A stretch of 64,000 bases of DNA from Sporosarcina koreensis (lineage in GTDB: Bacteria; Bacillota; Bacilli; Bacillales_A; Planococcaceae). Made by a program: the position numbers and the translations under genes. Of the stretch, positions 18,153 through 26,859 are shown piece by piece. The DNA is taken from assembly GCF_000826145.2 (NCBI RefSeq), contig NZ_LN651335.1, forward strand, positions 124,001 through 188,000, in the 5' to 3' direction. Positions within the stretch are counted from its first letter, which is position 1. Every line of letters begins with the position of its first letter. The notes below the pieces were generated by a model that was given only the letters and a program-made list of their open reading frames with translations, ran no database searches and was not told the DNA's origin.

Positions 18153-19106
18153 TCAGTCGAGCACTTTATCCAGAAACTCGGAAAGTCTGCGTTCGTATTC
18201 CGCCGTGCGGTTGTCGAACGCTTTCGTATGGCCGGCATCCGGCACAATCCACAGTTCCTTGTCGCCGCCTGCGGCTTTGTACAGCACATCGGCCATCGCA
18301 GTCGGCACGAGGTCATCCTTGTCGCCATGGATGAGCAGAAGCGGGCGCGTGTTTTTCCGCACCTGATCGATCGCGGACGCTTCCTGCAAGGTATAGCCCG
18401 CTCGTACTTTCGCCACGACACTCGTCACGTCGAGCAGCGGGAAGGCGGGCAGCCCGTAGATCGACTTGAGCTGGTGGGCGAGCTCCGCTTTGACGGTCGT
18501 GTAGGAGCTGTCCGCGATGATCCCTTTCACCTGCTCGGGCAGCGTTTCCCCGCTCGTCATGAGAACGGTCGCCGCCCCCATGGAATTTCCTTGTAAAATG
18601 ATCTCGTTTGCGTCATGCTGTTGAATAAGATACGTGATCCAGTCCTTATAATCGAGACGCTCGTGCCAGCCGTAGCCGATATACTCACCCTCACTCTGGC
18701 CGTGCCCCCGGGCGTCCGGCAGCAGGATATCGAATCCGCGATCATAATAGAATTTCGCGTATTTCCCCATATTGTCCCCTGTGTTGCGGAACCCATGGGC
18801 GAGAATTACGGCACGACGATCCGGGTTATCCGGATTTTTGATGAACTGCGCTTTCAGTTTAAGGCTGTCAAAGGATTTCATGGTGACCAGATTTTTGTCC
18901 TGTTCCATATACCAATCCTTGGCTTCTGTCAGAAGCTCCCGGTCTTCATCGGACGCCAGGTCGTTGACGCCGATCGGTTCGCTGTGCAATTTGACCTCGG
19001 TGCCCCGTTTGATGCCCTGGTTGTAGAAGTAGTTGCCGGCGAAGACAAGCGCAGCGATCAGGATGAGGACGAGGACCGCGACTGCGATCCAGATTTTCTT
19101 TTTCAA
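18153..19106 (-). CDS. Membrane-anchored alpha/beta hydrolase (YqkD-like)
   Basis: 317 aa from TTG 19106, preceded by GGGGGTGG; the longer frame to 19139 adds 11 residues before the natural signal-anchor start KKKIWIAVAVLVLIL. One N-terminal membrane segment places the enzyme outside the membrane. Alpha/beta-hydrolase motifs: oxyanion-hole HGFRNTGDN, DARGHGQSEG, nucleophile elbow GNSMGA, acid in HGDKDDLVP and His in AGHTKAF. The substrate is unknown; probably an ester or peptide at the cell surface. Confidence 0.85.
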   Translation of the reverse strand: MKKKIWIAVAVLVLILIAALVFAGNYFYNQGIKRGTEVKLHSEPIGVNDLASDEDRELLTEAKDWYMEQDKNLVTMKSFDSLKLKAQFIKNPDNPDRRAVILAHGFRNTGDNMGKYAKFYYDRGFDILLPDARGHGQSEGEYIGYGWHERLDYKDWITYLIQQHDANEIILQGNSMGAATVLMTSGETLPEQVKGIIADSSYTTVKAELAHQLKSIYGLPAFPLLDVTSVVAKVRAGYTLQEASAIDQVRKNTRPLLLIHGDKDDLVPTAMADVLYKAAGGDKELWIVPDAGHTKAFDNRTAEYERRLSEFLDKVLD

Positions 19107-19183
19107 ACGATACCACCCCCGGTCTTCCCAGTTTACCATCTTTTCACTGTTTGGGGAGCCTTTATTCCAAGGAGGAAATGGAT

Positions 19184-19816
19184 ATGAATTTCAAACCGCT
19201 TGTCAGCATCTGGTCGCGCCCGACCGATGTGCTGAACTATATGAAAGACCGGCTGTCGCTGAAATACGCGGTCGCCATCCTGGCGCTCGCCGCCCTGTCG
19301 ACCGGCGGCTACCAGGCTGGCAATACCAATCTCACGTCCAGCCTGCCGTTAGGGGTCCAGATTCCGCTGCTGATCATCACGACATTCGTCGGTGCCCTGA
19401 TCTCCTGGGTGATCGGCTCGGCGCTCTATACGTGGATCGGCCGTGGTATCTTCGGCGGACGGGGGACGTTCCGTGACATGCTGCGGGTCGTGCCGGCTTC
19501 GTCGATTCCGATGATCTGGATGGCACCGGTCAACTATGCCGTCATCGCCGTGTACGGGGAGCTTGCGTTCAAGACACCGGACCCGGAAAGTCTGACCATC
19601 ACGTATCTGCCGCTGACGGTCTATCTGTTTGTGAACTTCCTGACGTTCGCGCTTGGCATCTATGCGATTGTGATTTCCAGCAAAGGGATCGGGCTGGTGC
19701 ACGGCTTCTCCGCCTGGAAAGGGTTCGGTGTCAATCTGCTCGTGCTCGTCGCCGGATTCCTGATCGCCGCACTGATGATCCTGCTGTTCGTCTTCGTATT
19801 TGCGTTCGGTATGTAA
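19184..19816 (+). CDS. Yip1-family membrane protein
   Basis: 210 aa. Frame opens at 19151, but GGAGG at 19171-19175 fits the ATG at 19184 best (8 bp). N-terminal NFKPLVSIWSRPTDVLNYM is typical of bacterial Yip1-domain proteins (YyaP1/YIP1 group), followed by five hydrophobic segments. The biological role of bacterial Yip1 proteins is not established. Transcribed divergently from the hydrolase gene, with only 77 bp between. Confidence 0.82.
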   Translation: MNFKPLVSIWSRPTDVLNYMKDRLSLKYAVAILALAALSTGGYQAGNTNLTSSLPLGVQIPLLIITTFVGALISWVIGSALYTWIGRGIFGGRGTFRDMLRVVPASSIPMIWMAPVNYAVIAVYGELAFKTPDPESLTITYLPLTVYLFVNFLTFALGIYAIVISSKGIGLVHGFSAWKGFGVNLLVLVAGFLIAALMILLFVFVFAFGM

Positions 19817-19821
19817 TGAAT

Positions 19822-19858
19822 AAAACCGGAGCTCCTTCTGCGGGAGCTCCGGTTTTAT
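19822..19858. terminator. Bidirectional terminator between the Yip1 gene and guaC
   Basis: AAAACCGGAGCTCC and GGGAGCTCCGGTTTT form a perfect hairpin with A- and T-runs on the two sides. Confidence 0.9.
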
Positions 19859-19872
19859 TTGTCTCTATCCGT

Positions 19873-20856
19873 TCAGTAGACTTTATCGCCATTGAAGATC
19901 GAGTTCTTCACGATGGCATAGTCGACAGTGCGGATGGCATCGAGGTTGCGGCCGCCTGCGTAGGAGATGGACGACTGCAGATCCTGTTCCATTTCCGTCA
20001 GTGTGTCCTGGAGCGGTCCTTTGTACTCGACGTACATCTTTTTGCCTTCGACGTTCTTCTTTTCACCTTTTTGGAACTCGGAGGCGGAACCGAAGTATTC
20101 CTTGAACATGCCGCCGTCCTTTTCGACGGTCTGGCCCGGGGATTCCTCGTGGCCTGCGAACAGGGACCCGACCATCACCATGCTCGCGCCGAAGCGGACC
20201 GATTTTGCGATGTCGCCGTGCGTCCGGATGCCGCCGTCCGCGATGATCGGCTTCGAAGCCGCTTTCGCACACCAGCGGACCGCAGCGAGCTGCCAGCCGC
20301 CTGTGCCGAAGCCTGTCTTGATTTTGGTGATGCAGACTTTGCCGGGCCCGATGCCGACTTTCGTTGCGTCCGCGCCGGCGTTCTCGAGTTCACGTACGGC
20401 TTCCGGTGTGCCGACGTTACCTGCGATGACGAAGCTTTCCGGCAGGTGCTTCTTGATGTGCTGGATCATGCGGATGACCGCGTTCGAGTGACCGTGCGCA
20501 ATGTCTATTGTGATGTAGTCGGGGATCAGGGAATCCGCAGCGAGCTGCTCGACGAATCCGTACTCGTCGTCTTTGACGCCGACACTGATCGATGCGATCA
20601 GGCCGCGGCTGTGCATATCGCGGATGAACGCCGGACGGGATGCCGGATCGAACCGGTGCATAATATAGAAGTAACCGCCTTCAGCGAGCTGAACGGCAAT
20701 GTTTTCATCGATGATGGTCTGCATATTGGCAGGAACGACCGGCATGCGGAATGTATGGTTTCCGAGGGTGACGGACGTGTCGCATTCCGAGCGGCTGTTC
20801 ACGATACATTTTGCGGGGATCAGTTGGATATCTTCATAATCGAATACTGCGTCCAT
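19873..20856 (-). CDS. guaC: GMP reductase
   Basis: 327-aa IMPDH/GMPR-family enzyme that turns GMP into IMP with NADPH, linking guanine to adenine nucleotide pools. The catalytic loop [15 protein letters not shown] puts the nucleophile at Cys175. [15 protein letters not shown] (phosphate binding) and [14 protein letters not shown] follow. No CBS pair interrupts the barrel, which separates it from IMP dehydrogenase, and the length fits the GuaC type 2 of Gram-positives. AGGAGTG precedes ATG 20856. A consensus-like promoter lies 63 bp upstream. No purine riboswitch is seen. Confidence 0.95.
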   Translation of the reverse strand: MDAVFDYEDIQLIPAKCIVNSRSECDTSVTLGNHTFRMPVVPANMQTIIDENIAVQLAEGGYFYIMHRFDPASRPAFIRDMHSRGLIASISVGVKDDEYGFVEQLAADSLIPDYITIDIAHGHSNAVIRMIQHIKKHLPESFVIAGNVGTPEAVRELENAGADATKVGIGPGKVCITKIKTGFGTGGWQLAAVRWCAKAASKPIIADGGIRTHGDIAKSVRFGASMVMVGSLFAGHEESPGQTVEKDGGMFKEYFGSASEFQKGEKKNVEGKKMYVEYKGPLQDTLTEMEQDLQSSISYAGGRNLDAIRTVDYAIVKNSIFNGDKVY

Positions 20857-20918
20857 TGTTGAACACTCCTAAATACGAATGATTTTGAGGACTTAGTTAT
20901 AATTGTTCGTCCTTATGT

Positions 20919-20947
20919 ACTGTACAAGATTCCTCTTGAGTTGTCAA
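20919..20947 (-). promoter_or_regulatory. SigA promoter of guaC
   Basis: On the minus strand: TTGACA (20947-20942), 17-bp spacer, TACAGT (20924-20919). Expected start near 20912, leaving a leader of about 55 nt. AGGAC and GTCCT in that leader (around 20914 and 20890) form an inverted repeat. Confidence 0.8.
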
Positions 20948-21092
20948 ACAAATCTTGCTGTTCTTTTAGGGACTTACTATTTGTGCGCTTCCTGCGGCTG
21001 TGGGATGATGGAACAGACAGCAGGCAAGACGCATAGGGCTGTCTTGCAAAGGCTTACATAACATCCAATCGGAAGAGGGAAGGGTGGACGCG

Positions 21093-24000
21093 ATGGCGTA
21101 TTTATTGAAACGGAGCAAGTTATTCATCTTTCTTTTATTCATCCTCATGCTGGTCGGGGTCTATACGTTCCTGACACTGCCGAAGCGTGAGATTCCGGAG
21201 ACGCCGGTCGATCTCGTGATGGTGTCCGCGATCCTGCCAGGGGCGGAACCGAAGGAGGTGGAGCGGACGGTGACGGATCCGCTCGAGCGGGCTGTGAAGA
21301 AAGTGGACGGCATCGAGTCGGTGCAGTCCGTGTCCGCGAATTCGGCATCGATCGTGACGATCCAGCTGAAGGACGGGATCGACTCCGAGCAGACGGTCAG
21401 CAAACTGCAGCAGGAAGTGCAGCGGGCCGGTGCCGATCTGCCGGAGAACGTGCAGACGCCGGATGTCCGGAAACTCGACCTTGCCTTCCCGCTCGTTTCG
21501 TATATGTTTACGGGAGATGAGGCGGCGCTTGCGGAGCTCGAGAAACCGCTGTCCGGCCTGTCGGATGACATCCAGTCGGCGGAAGGTGTGGCTGGGACGA
21601 CCGTGAAAGGGTTCGCGGACCGGCAGATTGTGATTGCGCTCGATCCTGCGAAGCTCGCACAATACCGGCTGCAGCCGTTCGATGTGCTCAATGTGCTCCA
21701 GCAGGCGAACCAGCCTGTGTCGCTTGGGACGCATGATGACGGCACGGAACTGGTCGCCCTGAGCGTTGCCGGGGAGGAAGGGATCGACAAGCTGAAGACA
21801 CTGCAGGTCGGTGATGCGGCAGTGCCGCTGTCGAAAGTGGCGGACATCGGCGAAGCAGCGGGGGAGACGGAAGACATCGTGACGTTCGAAGGCGAGCCGG
21901 CCATTTCGTACACGGTGTTCCTCCAGCCGGGGCAGGATATCCCGTCGATGGACAAAACGGTCGGCAAGAAGATGGACCGGTTCATCGATGACCTGCCGGA
22001 GTCGGTGACGGCACATCTGTATGAGTCGCAGGCGGATAATGTGAACGATATTTTCAGCAGTCTGTATACGTCACTGCTGATTGCGGTGGCGGCTGTGCTC
22101 ATCGTGACGACGGCGGGACTGACGCTGTACGGGGCGTTCGCGGTCGCGTTGACCGTTCTCGCATCGGTGCTGACGGGTCTGATCCCGATTCCGTTCATGG
22201 GCGTTGATCTGAACCAGATTTCCGTAATCGGGCTGATCATTGCGATCGGGATTCTCGTCGACGACAGCATCGTCGTCAATGACAACATCCAGCGGCGTTA
22301 CAAGCTCGGGGATTCCCCGCTCGACGGCGCAGTGAATGGCGTGAAGGAAGTGTACACGTCGATCATTTCCTCGAGTCTTGCGATTGTCGTAACGTTCTCG
22401 CCGCTGCTGCTGCTCTCTGGCGGAAACGGCGCGTTCATCAAGGCATTGCCGAGCATCCTCATCACGACGATCATCGCATCGACCGTGCTGTCGGTGACGC
22501 TCGTGCCGATGCTGCAATATATGAAGACGAAGCGGCGTCGGAAGAAGATTTCCGATACGCCGGGCTTCCTCGGGAAACCGCTCGAGAAGATTGCGGTGTT
22601 CTATTCGGAGAAGGTGCTCCGGTTCGTTCTGAAACGGCCGCTGGTCGTCGGAATCGGCGGCCTGCTGGTTGCGACCGGCCTGCTGTGCCTTGCACTGCTG
22701 ACGCCGTTCGAGTTCTTCCCGGCAGCCGATAAGGCGGAAGTGACGATGAACGTCCGGCTCGCGGAGGGGACGCCGATCGAACAGACGGATAATGAAATCC
22801 GGAAGATTGTCGATGAAGTGGCGGAAGAGGACGATCACGTCAAGGAGACGGCCTTGTTTGCAGGAGACGGATTGCCGAACCTGTTCGCCGCCAGCATGGA
22901 TAACACGGGCGGCAACACCGGGCAGGCCGTATTCCGGATCGATAAAGAGAAGACGAGTGCTTCGGAATTCATCGGCAAATGGGAACCCGAGCTCCGGAAA
23001 CGCTATGGGGATGCGGAAATCTTCTTGAACACGATCGTGCAGGGACCGCCTGTCGGGGCGCCGGTGACCGTGACGGTGACAGGTGCGGATATCGACCGGC
23101 TTGCGGAGTTGAGGGATGACTTGAAGCAGCGTCTGCTGGACGGCGGTGCGGATATCGTAACGGATAATCTCGGGGAACCCGTGCCGGCGGTCGTGTACGA
23201 ACCGGACCGGACGGCGCTCGAGGCGAACGGCATTCCGCTCCGGTTGGTCACGAACCAGCTGCAGCTGCTGACGCAGGGGATTCCGCTGTTCAAGCAGTAT
23301 GACGGGGATATCGCGAAACAGGTCGTCCTGAAACAGCAGGGCGTGGACGACGGCAAACCGATCGATCTGTCGTCGATCACCGTTCCGGCCATGTCGGAAC
23401 AGGAACCGCCGAAATTCGTGCCGCTCGATGACCTGCTGAAGGAAGAGGAGGCGCCGCAGCTCGCCCAGATCCCGCACAAGCAGGCGGCGCGGGCGATCAC
23501 GCTGAAGGCGTATGGATCGTCCGACAGCTTCAAGTCGGATATGCAAGAGATTGCGGATGAAGCGAAGGACGGACTGCCGGATGGGTACTCCATCTCGACG
23601 GGCGGGGAGAACTCCGATCAGCAGGCGTTCTTTGCGGAGATCGGCATCCTGTTCCTCGTCGTCCTGCTGCTCGTGTATCTGGTCATCGCGTTCCAGTTCA
23701 AGTCGTTCAGTCTGCCTTTCCTCGTGCTGTTTGCCGTATACCTCGGCATTTCCGGTGCGATTCTGGGATTGTTCATCACCCAGACGCCGCTCAGTTTCCT
23801 CGGCGTGATGGGAATTGTCTCGCTGACGGGAATCGTCGTGCGGAACGCAGTTGTGCTCATCGACTTCGTCGAAGCGCGCCGCCTGCAAGGGGACATGGAT
23901 GTCATCGAGGCGATCGTCGAATCCGGCTACGCGCGCATCAAGCCCATCCTCCTGACGTCCCTGACGTCGATCGTCGCGCTCATTCCGGTGGCGGTGTCGG

Positions 24001-24137
24001 GCGATCCGCTGTTCGAGGCGCTCGCCATCACGATCATCGCAGGCCTTGCATTCTCCGGGCTGTTCACCCTGGTGATGATCCCGGCGCTGTATTTGGTGTA
24101 TTACAAATGGATCGGGCACCGCGCGGAAGCGGTGTGA
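21093..24137 (+). CDS. RND-superfamily efflux pump (AcrB/SwrC-like)
   Basis: About 1014 aa. Start ATG 21093 is chosen over GTG 21084. Two similar halves, each with one N-terminal helix, a large extracytoplasmic domain and a cluster of five to six helices. The RND motif appears as GLIIAIGILVDDSIVVNDNIQRRY in the fourth helix, with the proton-relay Asp pair. The second half has VMGIVSLTGIVVRNAVVLIDF and PILLTSLTSIVALIP. Gram-positive relatives such as SwrC of B. subtilis export surfactin and other lipids or drugs. No membrane-fusion partner gene is adjacent. The substrate is unknown. Confidence 0.92.
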   Translation: MAYLLKRSKLFIFLLFILMLVGVYTFLTLPKREIPETPVDLVMVSAILPGAEPKEVERTVTDPLERAVKKVDGIESVQSVSANSASIVTIQLKDGIDSEQTVSKLQQEVQRAGADLPENVQTPDVRKLDLAFPLVSYMFTGDEAALAELEKPLSGLSDDIQSAEGVAGTTVKGFADRQIVIALDPAKLAQYRLQPFDVLNVLQQANQPVSLGTHDDGTELVALSVAGEEGIDKLKTLQVGDAAVPLSKVADIGEAAGETEDIVTFEGEPAISYTVFLQPGQDIPSMDKTVGKKMDRFIDDLPESVTAHLYESQADNVNDIFSSLYTSLLIAVAAVLIVTTAGLTLYGAFAVALTVLASVLTGLIPIPFMGVDLNQISVIGLIIAIGILVDDSIVVNDNIQRRYKLGDSPLDGAVNGVKEVYTSIISSSLAIVVTFSPLLLLSGGNGAFIKALPSILITTIIASTVLSVTLVPMLQYMKTKRRRKKISDTPGFLGKPLEKIAVFYSEKVLRFVLKRPLVVGIGGLLVATGLLCLALLTPFEFFPAADKAEVTMNVRLAEGTPIEQTDNEIRKIVDEVAEEDDHVKETALFAGDGLPNLFAASMDNTGGNTGQAVFRIDKEKTSASEFIGKWEPELRKRYGDAEIFLNTIVQGPPVGAPVTVTVTGADIDRLAELRDDLKQRLLDGGADIVTDNLGEPVPAVVYEPDRTALEANGIPLRLVTNQLQLLTQGIPLFKQYDGDIAKQVVLKQQGVDDGKPIDLSSITVPAMSEQEPPKFVPLDDLLKEEEAPQLAQIPHKQAARAITLKAYGSSDSFKSDMQEIADEAKDGLPDGYSISTGGENSDQQAFFAEIGILFLVVLLLVYLVIAFQFKSFSLPFLVLFAVYLGISGAILGLFITQTPLSFLGVMGIVSLTGIVVRNAVVLIDFVEARRLQGDMDVIEAIVESGYARIKPILLTSLTSIVALIPVAVSGDPLFEALAITIIAGLAFSGLFTLVMIPALYLVYYKWIGHRAEAV

Positions 24138-24140
24138 ATG

Positions 24141-24172
24141 GAGCAAGCAGCCCGCGGGCTGCTTGTTTTTTT
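24141..24172 (+). terminator. Terminator of the RND gene
   Basis: GCAAGCAGCC pairs with GGCTGCTTGT, followed by TTTTTTT. Confidence 0.88.
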
Positions 24173-24190
24173 GGTGGGGTGGAGTGTAGG

Positions 24191-24340
24191 CTTGAGCGTT
24201 TCGGCGGGGTGCTTGAGCGGTTGTCCCCTGCTTGAGCGCTTCCCGGCATGCTTGAGCGTGCGGGCGGTTTCTTGAGCGTTTGACCAGCCGGCTTGAGCGT
24301 TTGACCCAGAACTTGAGCGCCAGTGCCACCTGCTTGAGCG
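24191..24340. repeat. Array C: eight CTTGAGCG cores, one every 19-21 bp
   Basis: Perfect CTTGAGCG octamers begin at 24191, 24212, 24231, 24251, 24271, 24292, 24312 and 24333 (steps 21, 19, 20, 20, 21, 20, 21). Several copies extend to GCTTGAGCG and to a following TT. Spacers are unconserved. It lies directly after the RND terminator, in the convergent gap before psuG. Confidence 0.92.
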
Positions 24341-24458
24341 CACCGGCCCTTGGTTCACTGGTGGCCCCAACAGAAAAGGCGCAGCCCACCATTCAAATTT
24401 TTCAGGGCTTGATTGGGGGAGGAGGGCACTTGGCGCGACGGAGGAATTGGCCGGGCGG

Positions 24459-24590
24459 GGGTGAGCGGCCGCGGGAATGGAGCGGTTGGGTGGCGAAATG
24501 GAGCGGTTCGCTGGGGGAAATGATCGCGCAGCCGTCGTAATGGAGCGCTCAGCCAGCGGAATGGATCGCTCAGCCGTCGGAATCGAGCGG
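24459..24590. repeat. Array D: AATGGAGCG-type cores, one every 20-22 bp
   Basis: Cores begin at 24476 (AATGGAGCGG), 24497 (AATGGAGCGG), 24519 (AATGATCGCG), 24539 (AATGGAGCGC), 24560 (AATGGATCGC) and 24581 (AATCGAGCGG). A degenerate copy (GTGAGCGG) lies at about 24461. Spacers are unconserved. The core is the reverse complement of array B. The stretch 24341-24458 between arrays C and D holds no gene and no clear repeat; 24609 onward is the psuG terminator. Confidence 0.88.
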
Positions 24591-24607
24591 TCCGCGGACA
24601 ACGCCAC

Positions 24608-24638
24608 GCAAAAAAGCTCCCCGCGGGGAGCTTTTTCA
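24608..24638 (-). terminator. Terminator of psuG
   Basis: AAAAAAGCTCCC CG GGGGAGCTTTTT-type hairpin just past the psuG stop. Symmetric, so it can stop both strands. Confidence 0.88.
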
Positions 24639-24642
24639 GTGA

Positions 24643-25551
24643 TTACTTGCTGAGTGCGACGGCGATTTTCGCGCCGACGACGGCGTTGTGTTTGACGAGG
24701 GCGATGTTGGCATCCAGGCTCTTGCCTTCTGTCAGTTCTTTCACTTTCGCCAGCATGAACGGCGTGACGTCCTTGCCTTTGATATTGTTCTCTTTCGCTT
24801 CCGCGAGGGCCTGCTCGATGATGCGGTTGATCAGATCCGGATCGATCTCGTCCGCTTCCGGAATCGGGTTCGCGATGACGGCGCCGCCCGTGAGGCCGAG
24901 GTGCCATTTCACAGCGAGGGTTTCGGCGACGATCTCCGGGTTGTCCGCACGGAAGTTGATCGGGAAGCCGCTCTTGCGGGTGAAGAATGCCGGCAGCTCG
25001 TCCGTTTCATAACCGATGACCGGCACGCCTTTCGTTTCGAGGTACTCGAGAGTCAGGCCGATGTCGAGGATCGATTTCGCGCCTGCACAGACGACAGCGA
25101 CATCCGTTTTGGCGAGTTCTTCCAAGTCCGCGGAGATGTCCATCGTCATTTCTGCCCCGCGGTGCACACCGCCGATGCCGCCTGTGACGAAGATGCGGAT
25201 TTCTGCGAGATCCGCACAGATCATCGTCGCTGCCACAGTCGTTGCGCCGAGCTGCTTCGTTGCGAGAAGGTAGCCGATATCCCGGCGTGATACTTTCGCA
25301 ACGTTATCGCTTTTGCCGAACATTTCGAGTTCTTCATCGGACAGGCCGATCTTGATCTGGCCGTCGATCAGTGCGATGGTTGCGGGCACCGCACCGTTCT
25401 TCCGGATGATCTCTTCCACCTCGCGGGCGGTCTGTACGTTCTGCGGATACGGCATGCCGTGGGAGATGATCGTCGATTCGAGCGCGACGATCGGCTGGCC
25501 TTCCGCTTTTGCTTTCAATACTTCTTCCGAGTAGACAATATATGATTTCAT
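24643..25551 (-). CDS. psuG: Pseudouridine-5'-phosphate glycosidase
   Basis: 302 aa. Cleaves the C-glycosidic bond of pseudouridine 5'-phosphate to uracil and ribose 5-phosphate. The protein shows [18 protein letters not shown], the [11 protein letters not shown] lysine/arginine region, [35 protein letters not shown] and the metal-binding end typical of PsuG (YeiN, IndA-like). It overlaps psuK by 4 bp (ATGA), so kinase and glycosidase are made together. Confidence 0.95.
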   Translation of the reverse strand: MKSYIVYSEEVLKAKAEGQPIVALESTIISHGMPYPQNVQTAREVEEIIRKNGAVPATIALIDGQIKIGLSDEELEMFGKSDNVAKVSRRDIGYLLATKQLGATTVAATMICADLAEIRIFVTGGIGGVHRGAEMTMDISADLEELAKTDVAVVCAGAKSILDIGLTLEYLETKGVPVIGYETDELPAFFTRKSGFPINFRADNPEIVAETLAVKWHLGLTGGAVIANPIPEADEIDPDLINRIIEQALAEAKENNIKGKDVTPFMLAKVKELTEGKSLDANIALVKHNAVVGAKIAVALSK

Positions 25552-26648
25552 GATAATTCCTCCAGTTCGTTTTGTAATCCTGCTGCTGTCAGTTCAGGGC
25601 GTACCGTTGAGTCGGATGCGAGCGTTTTCGCTGCATTGACCAGTCCGTAACGGACCGCATCCTGCAGCGGGTTTCCAGTGACTGCGGCGTGCAGGGTGCC
25701 GGAAACGAATGCGTCTCCCGCCCCCGTGACGTCCTCGACATGGACACCCGCAATCGCTTCGTGGTGGCGGATGATGCCGGTGGTGCGGTCGCCTGCAGCG
25801 ATGCCGTTCCGTCCGCGGGTGATAATAACGTGTTCGATTCCTTGATCGAGCAGCTGCCGGACGGCCGTCAGCCAATCCTCCATTGTCCGGATGGCGGTGC
25901 CTGTCAGCATTTCCGCCTCGTCCTCGTTGCAGATGAACCAATCCAGGCCCTCCAGTGAGTCGGGCAGGTTGGCCATCTTCGGGCCGGAGACCGGGACGAT
26001 GGCGAACGGGACGCCGTGCCGCCGGGCGATGGTCCGGATGCATTGCACTGTGACTTTTGACACGTTCAGATCCGTGACGATGAGTTTCGCGCGGGCCAGC
26101 CGGCGTTCCATCTCGGAGATATACGCCGCATCGAGTGCTTCGTAGACATCCATCACCGCCATCGCGATGACGAGTTCGCCGTCCGGATCGAGCACCGCCG
26201 AATAGGAACCCGTGGAACGGTCCGGCAGAAGACGGACAGATGACAGATCCATGTATGCCGCTGAATTCGCGGCGATCAGTTCCCAGTCCGCATCGCTCCC
26301 GGCTGTTGTGAGCAGGCGGACCGGGTGGCCAAGCCGGCCAAGGTTCTCGGCGACGTTGCGGGCGACCCCGCCAATCGTGACAGACAACGACGATGGATTG
26401 GAGGTCCCTTGGGCAACCGGGCCCTGTACATGGAATTTCCGGTCGACGTTCGCACCGCCGATGCAGATGATCTCCTCTTCCTCCGCGAGCACATATGCCC
26501 GGCCTTCGATATAGCCGCGCTTCGTCAGCGAGGAGATCAGGTTGGCGACAGCCGGACGCGACAGGCCGAGCTGGTCGGCCAGTTCCTGCTGGGAGCAGTA
26601 CGGATCACGGCGCAGCAGCTGTAGGAGCTGATGCTCTTTTTCATTCAT
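25548..26648 (-). CDS. psuK: Pseudouridine kinase with N-terminal HTH (likely own regulator)
   Basis: 366 aa from ATG 26648, which has AAGGCGG at the right distance; the frame reaches 26666. Residues about 1-55 form a winged helix-turn-helix ([22 protein letters not shown]). Residues 60-366 are a PfkB/ribokinase-fold sugar kinase with [22 protein letters not shown], and the anion-hole motif [16 protein letters not shown] carrying the catalytic Asp. The fusion suggests that the enzyme also binds DNA and senses pseudouridine or its phosphate. Two tandem palindromes lie on the promoter. This HTH-kinase architecture is known in Bacillales annotations, but its control role here is inference. Confidence 0.92.
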   Translation of the reverse strand: MNEKEHQLLQLLRRDPYCSQQELADQLGLSRPAVANLISSLTKRGYIEGRAYVLAEEEEIICIGGANVDRKFHVQGPVAQGTSNPSSLSVTIGGVARNVAENLGRLGHPVRLLTTAGSDADWELIAANSAAYMDLSSVRLLPDRSTGSYSAVLDPDGELVIAMAVMDVYEALDAAYISEMERRLARAKLIVTDLNVSKVTVQCIRTIARRHGVPFAIVPVSGPKMANLPDSLEGLDWFICNEDEAEMLTGTAIRTMEDWLTAVRQLLDQGIEHVIITRGRNGIAAGDRTTGIIRHHEAIAGVHVEDVTGAGDAFVSGTLHAAVTGNPLQDAVRYGLVNAAKTLASDSTVRPELTAAGLQNELEELS

Positions 26649-26678
26649 GTCCTGACCGCCTTTCATTCAGAATGAGGT

Positions 26679-26723
26679 TTAAACTTATGTTTATATTATA
26701 AACTTATGTTTATGAGGATGCAA
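26679..26723 (-). promoter_or_regulatory. psuKG promoter with two tandem palindromic operators
   Basis: Minus strand: -35 TTGCAT (26723-26718), 17-bp spacer, -10 TATAAT (26700-26695). Two palindromes with the same inner sequence, ATAAAC-TTAT-GTTTAT (26698-26713) and TTAAAC-TTAT-GTTTAT (26679-26694), are 19 bp apart. One overlaps the spacer and -10; the other covers the expected start. The HTH of PsuK is the obvious candidate ligand. Confidence 0.75.
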
Positions 26724-26859
26724 GGGAAACGTCAGCCTGTCCCAAGTGATTCTTCCGGGGAAAACGAGTACACTCGACAGTGTAGACAGAAAAGACTGTC
26801 AGGATGCAATACAGGCATCCAGATGCACGATGGCGGTAACTTATCAGGGAGGGGTATAG
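26714..26859. other. Gap before the RocB-like gene with two inverted repeats
   Basis: GACAGT (26776-26781) with ACTGTC (26795-26800), and GGATGC (26802-26807) with GCATCC (26815-26820), are adjacent perfect 6-bp inverted repeats. They may be operator or leader hairpins of the downstream gene. No clear promoter was picked. Confidence 0.35.

Noticed and set aside
20857..21083. Purine riboswitch before guaC
   Set aside because: No purine-aptamer core was recognised and the leader is only about 55 nt.
22071..24392. Very long minus-strand ORF opposite the RND gene
   Set aside because: Arg/His/Asp-rich composition typical of the antisense frame of a GC-rich gene, no ribosome site, no recognisable domain; the plus strand encodes a clear RND pump.
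24459..24590. CsrA-binding sponge RNA because of repeated ATGGA
   Set aside because: Two of the six cores lack GGA, the related array B carries the motif on the other strand, and no promoter points into the array; kept only as a remote possibility.
24101..24907. Minus-strand ORF with heptad-like ERSIP repeats through arrays C and D
   Set aside because: The repeated peptide is only the 21-bp period read as codons; steps of 19, 20 and 22 bp break the frame, and it has no start signal.
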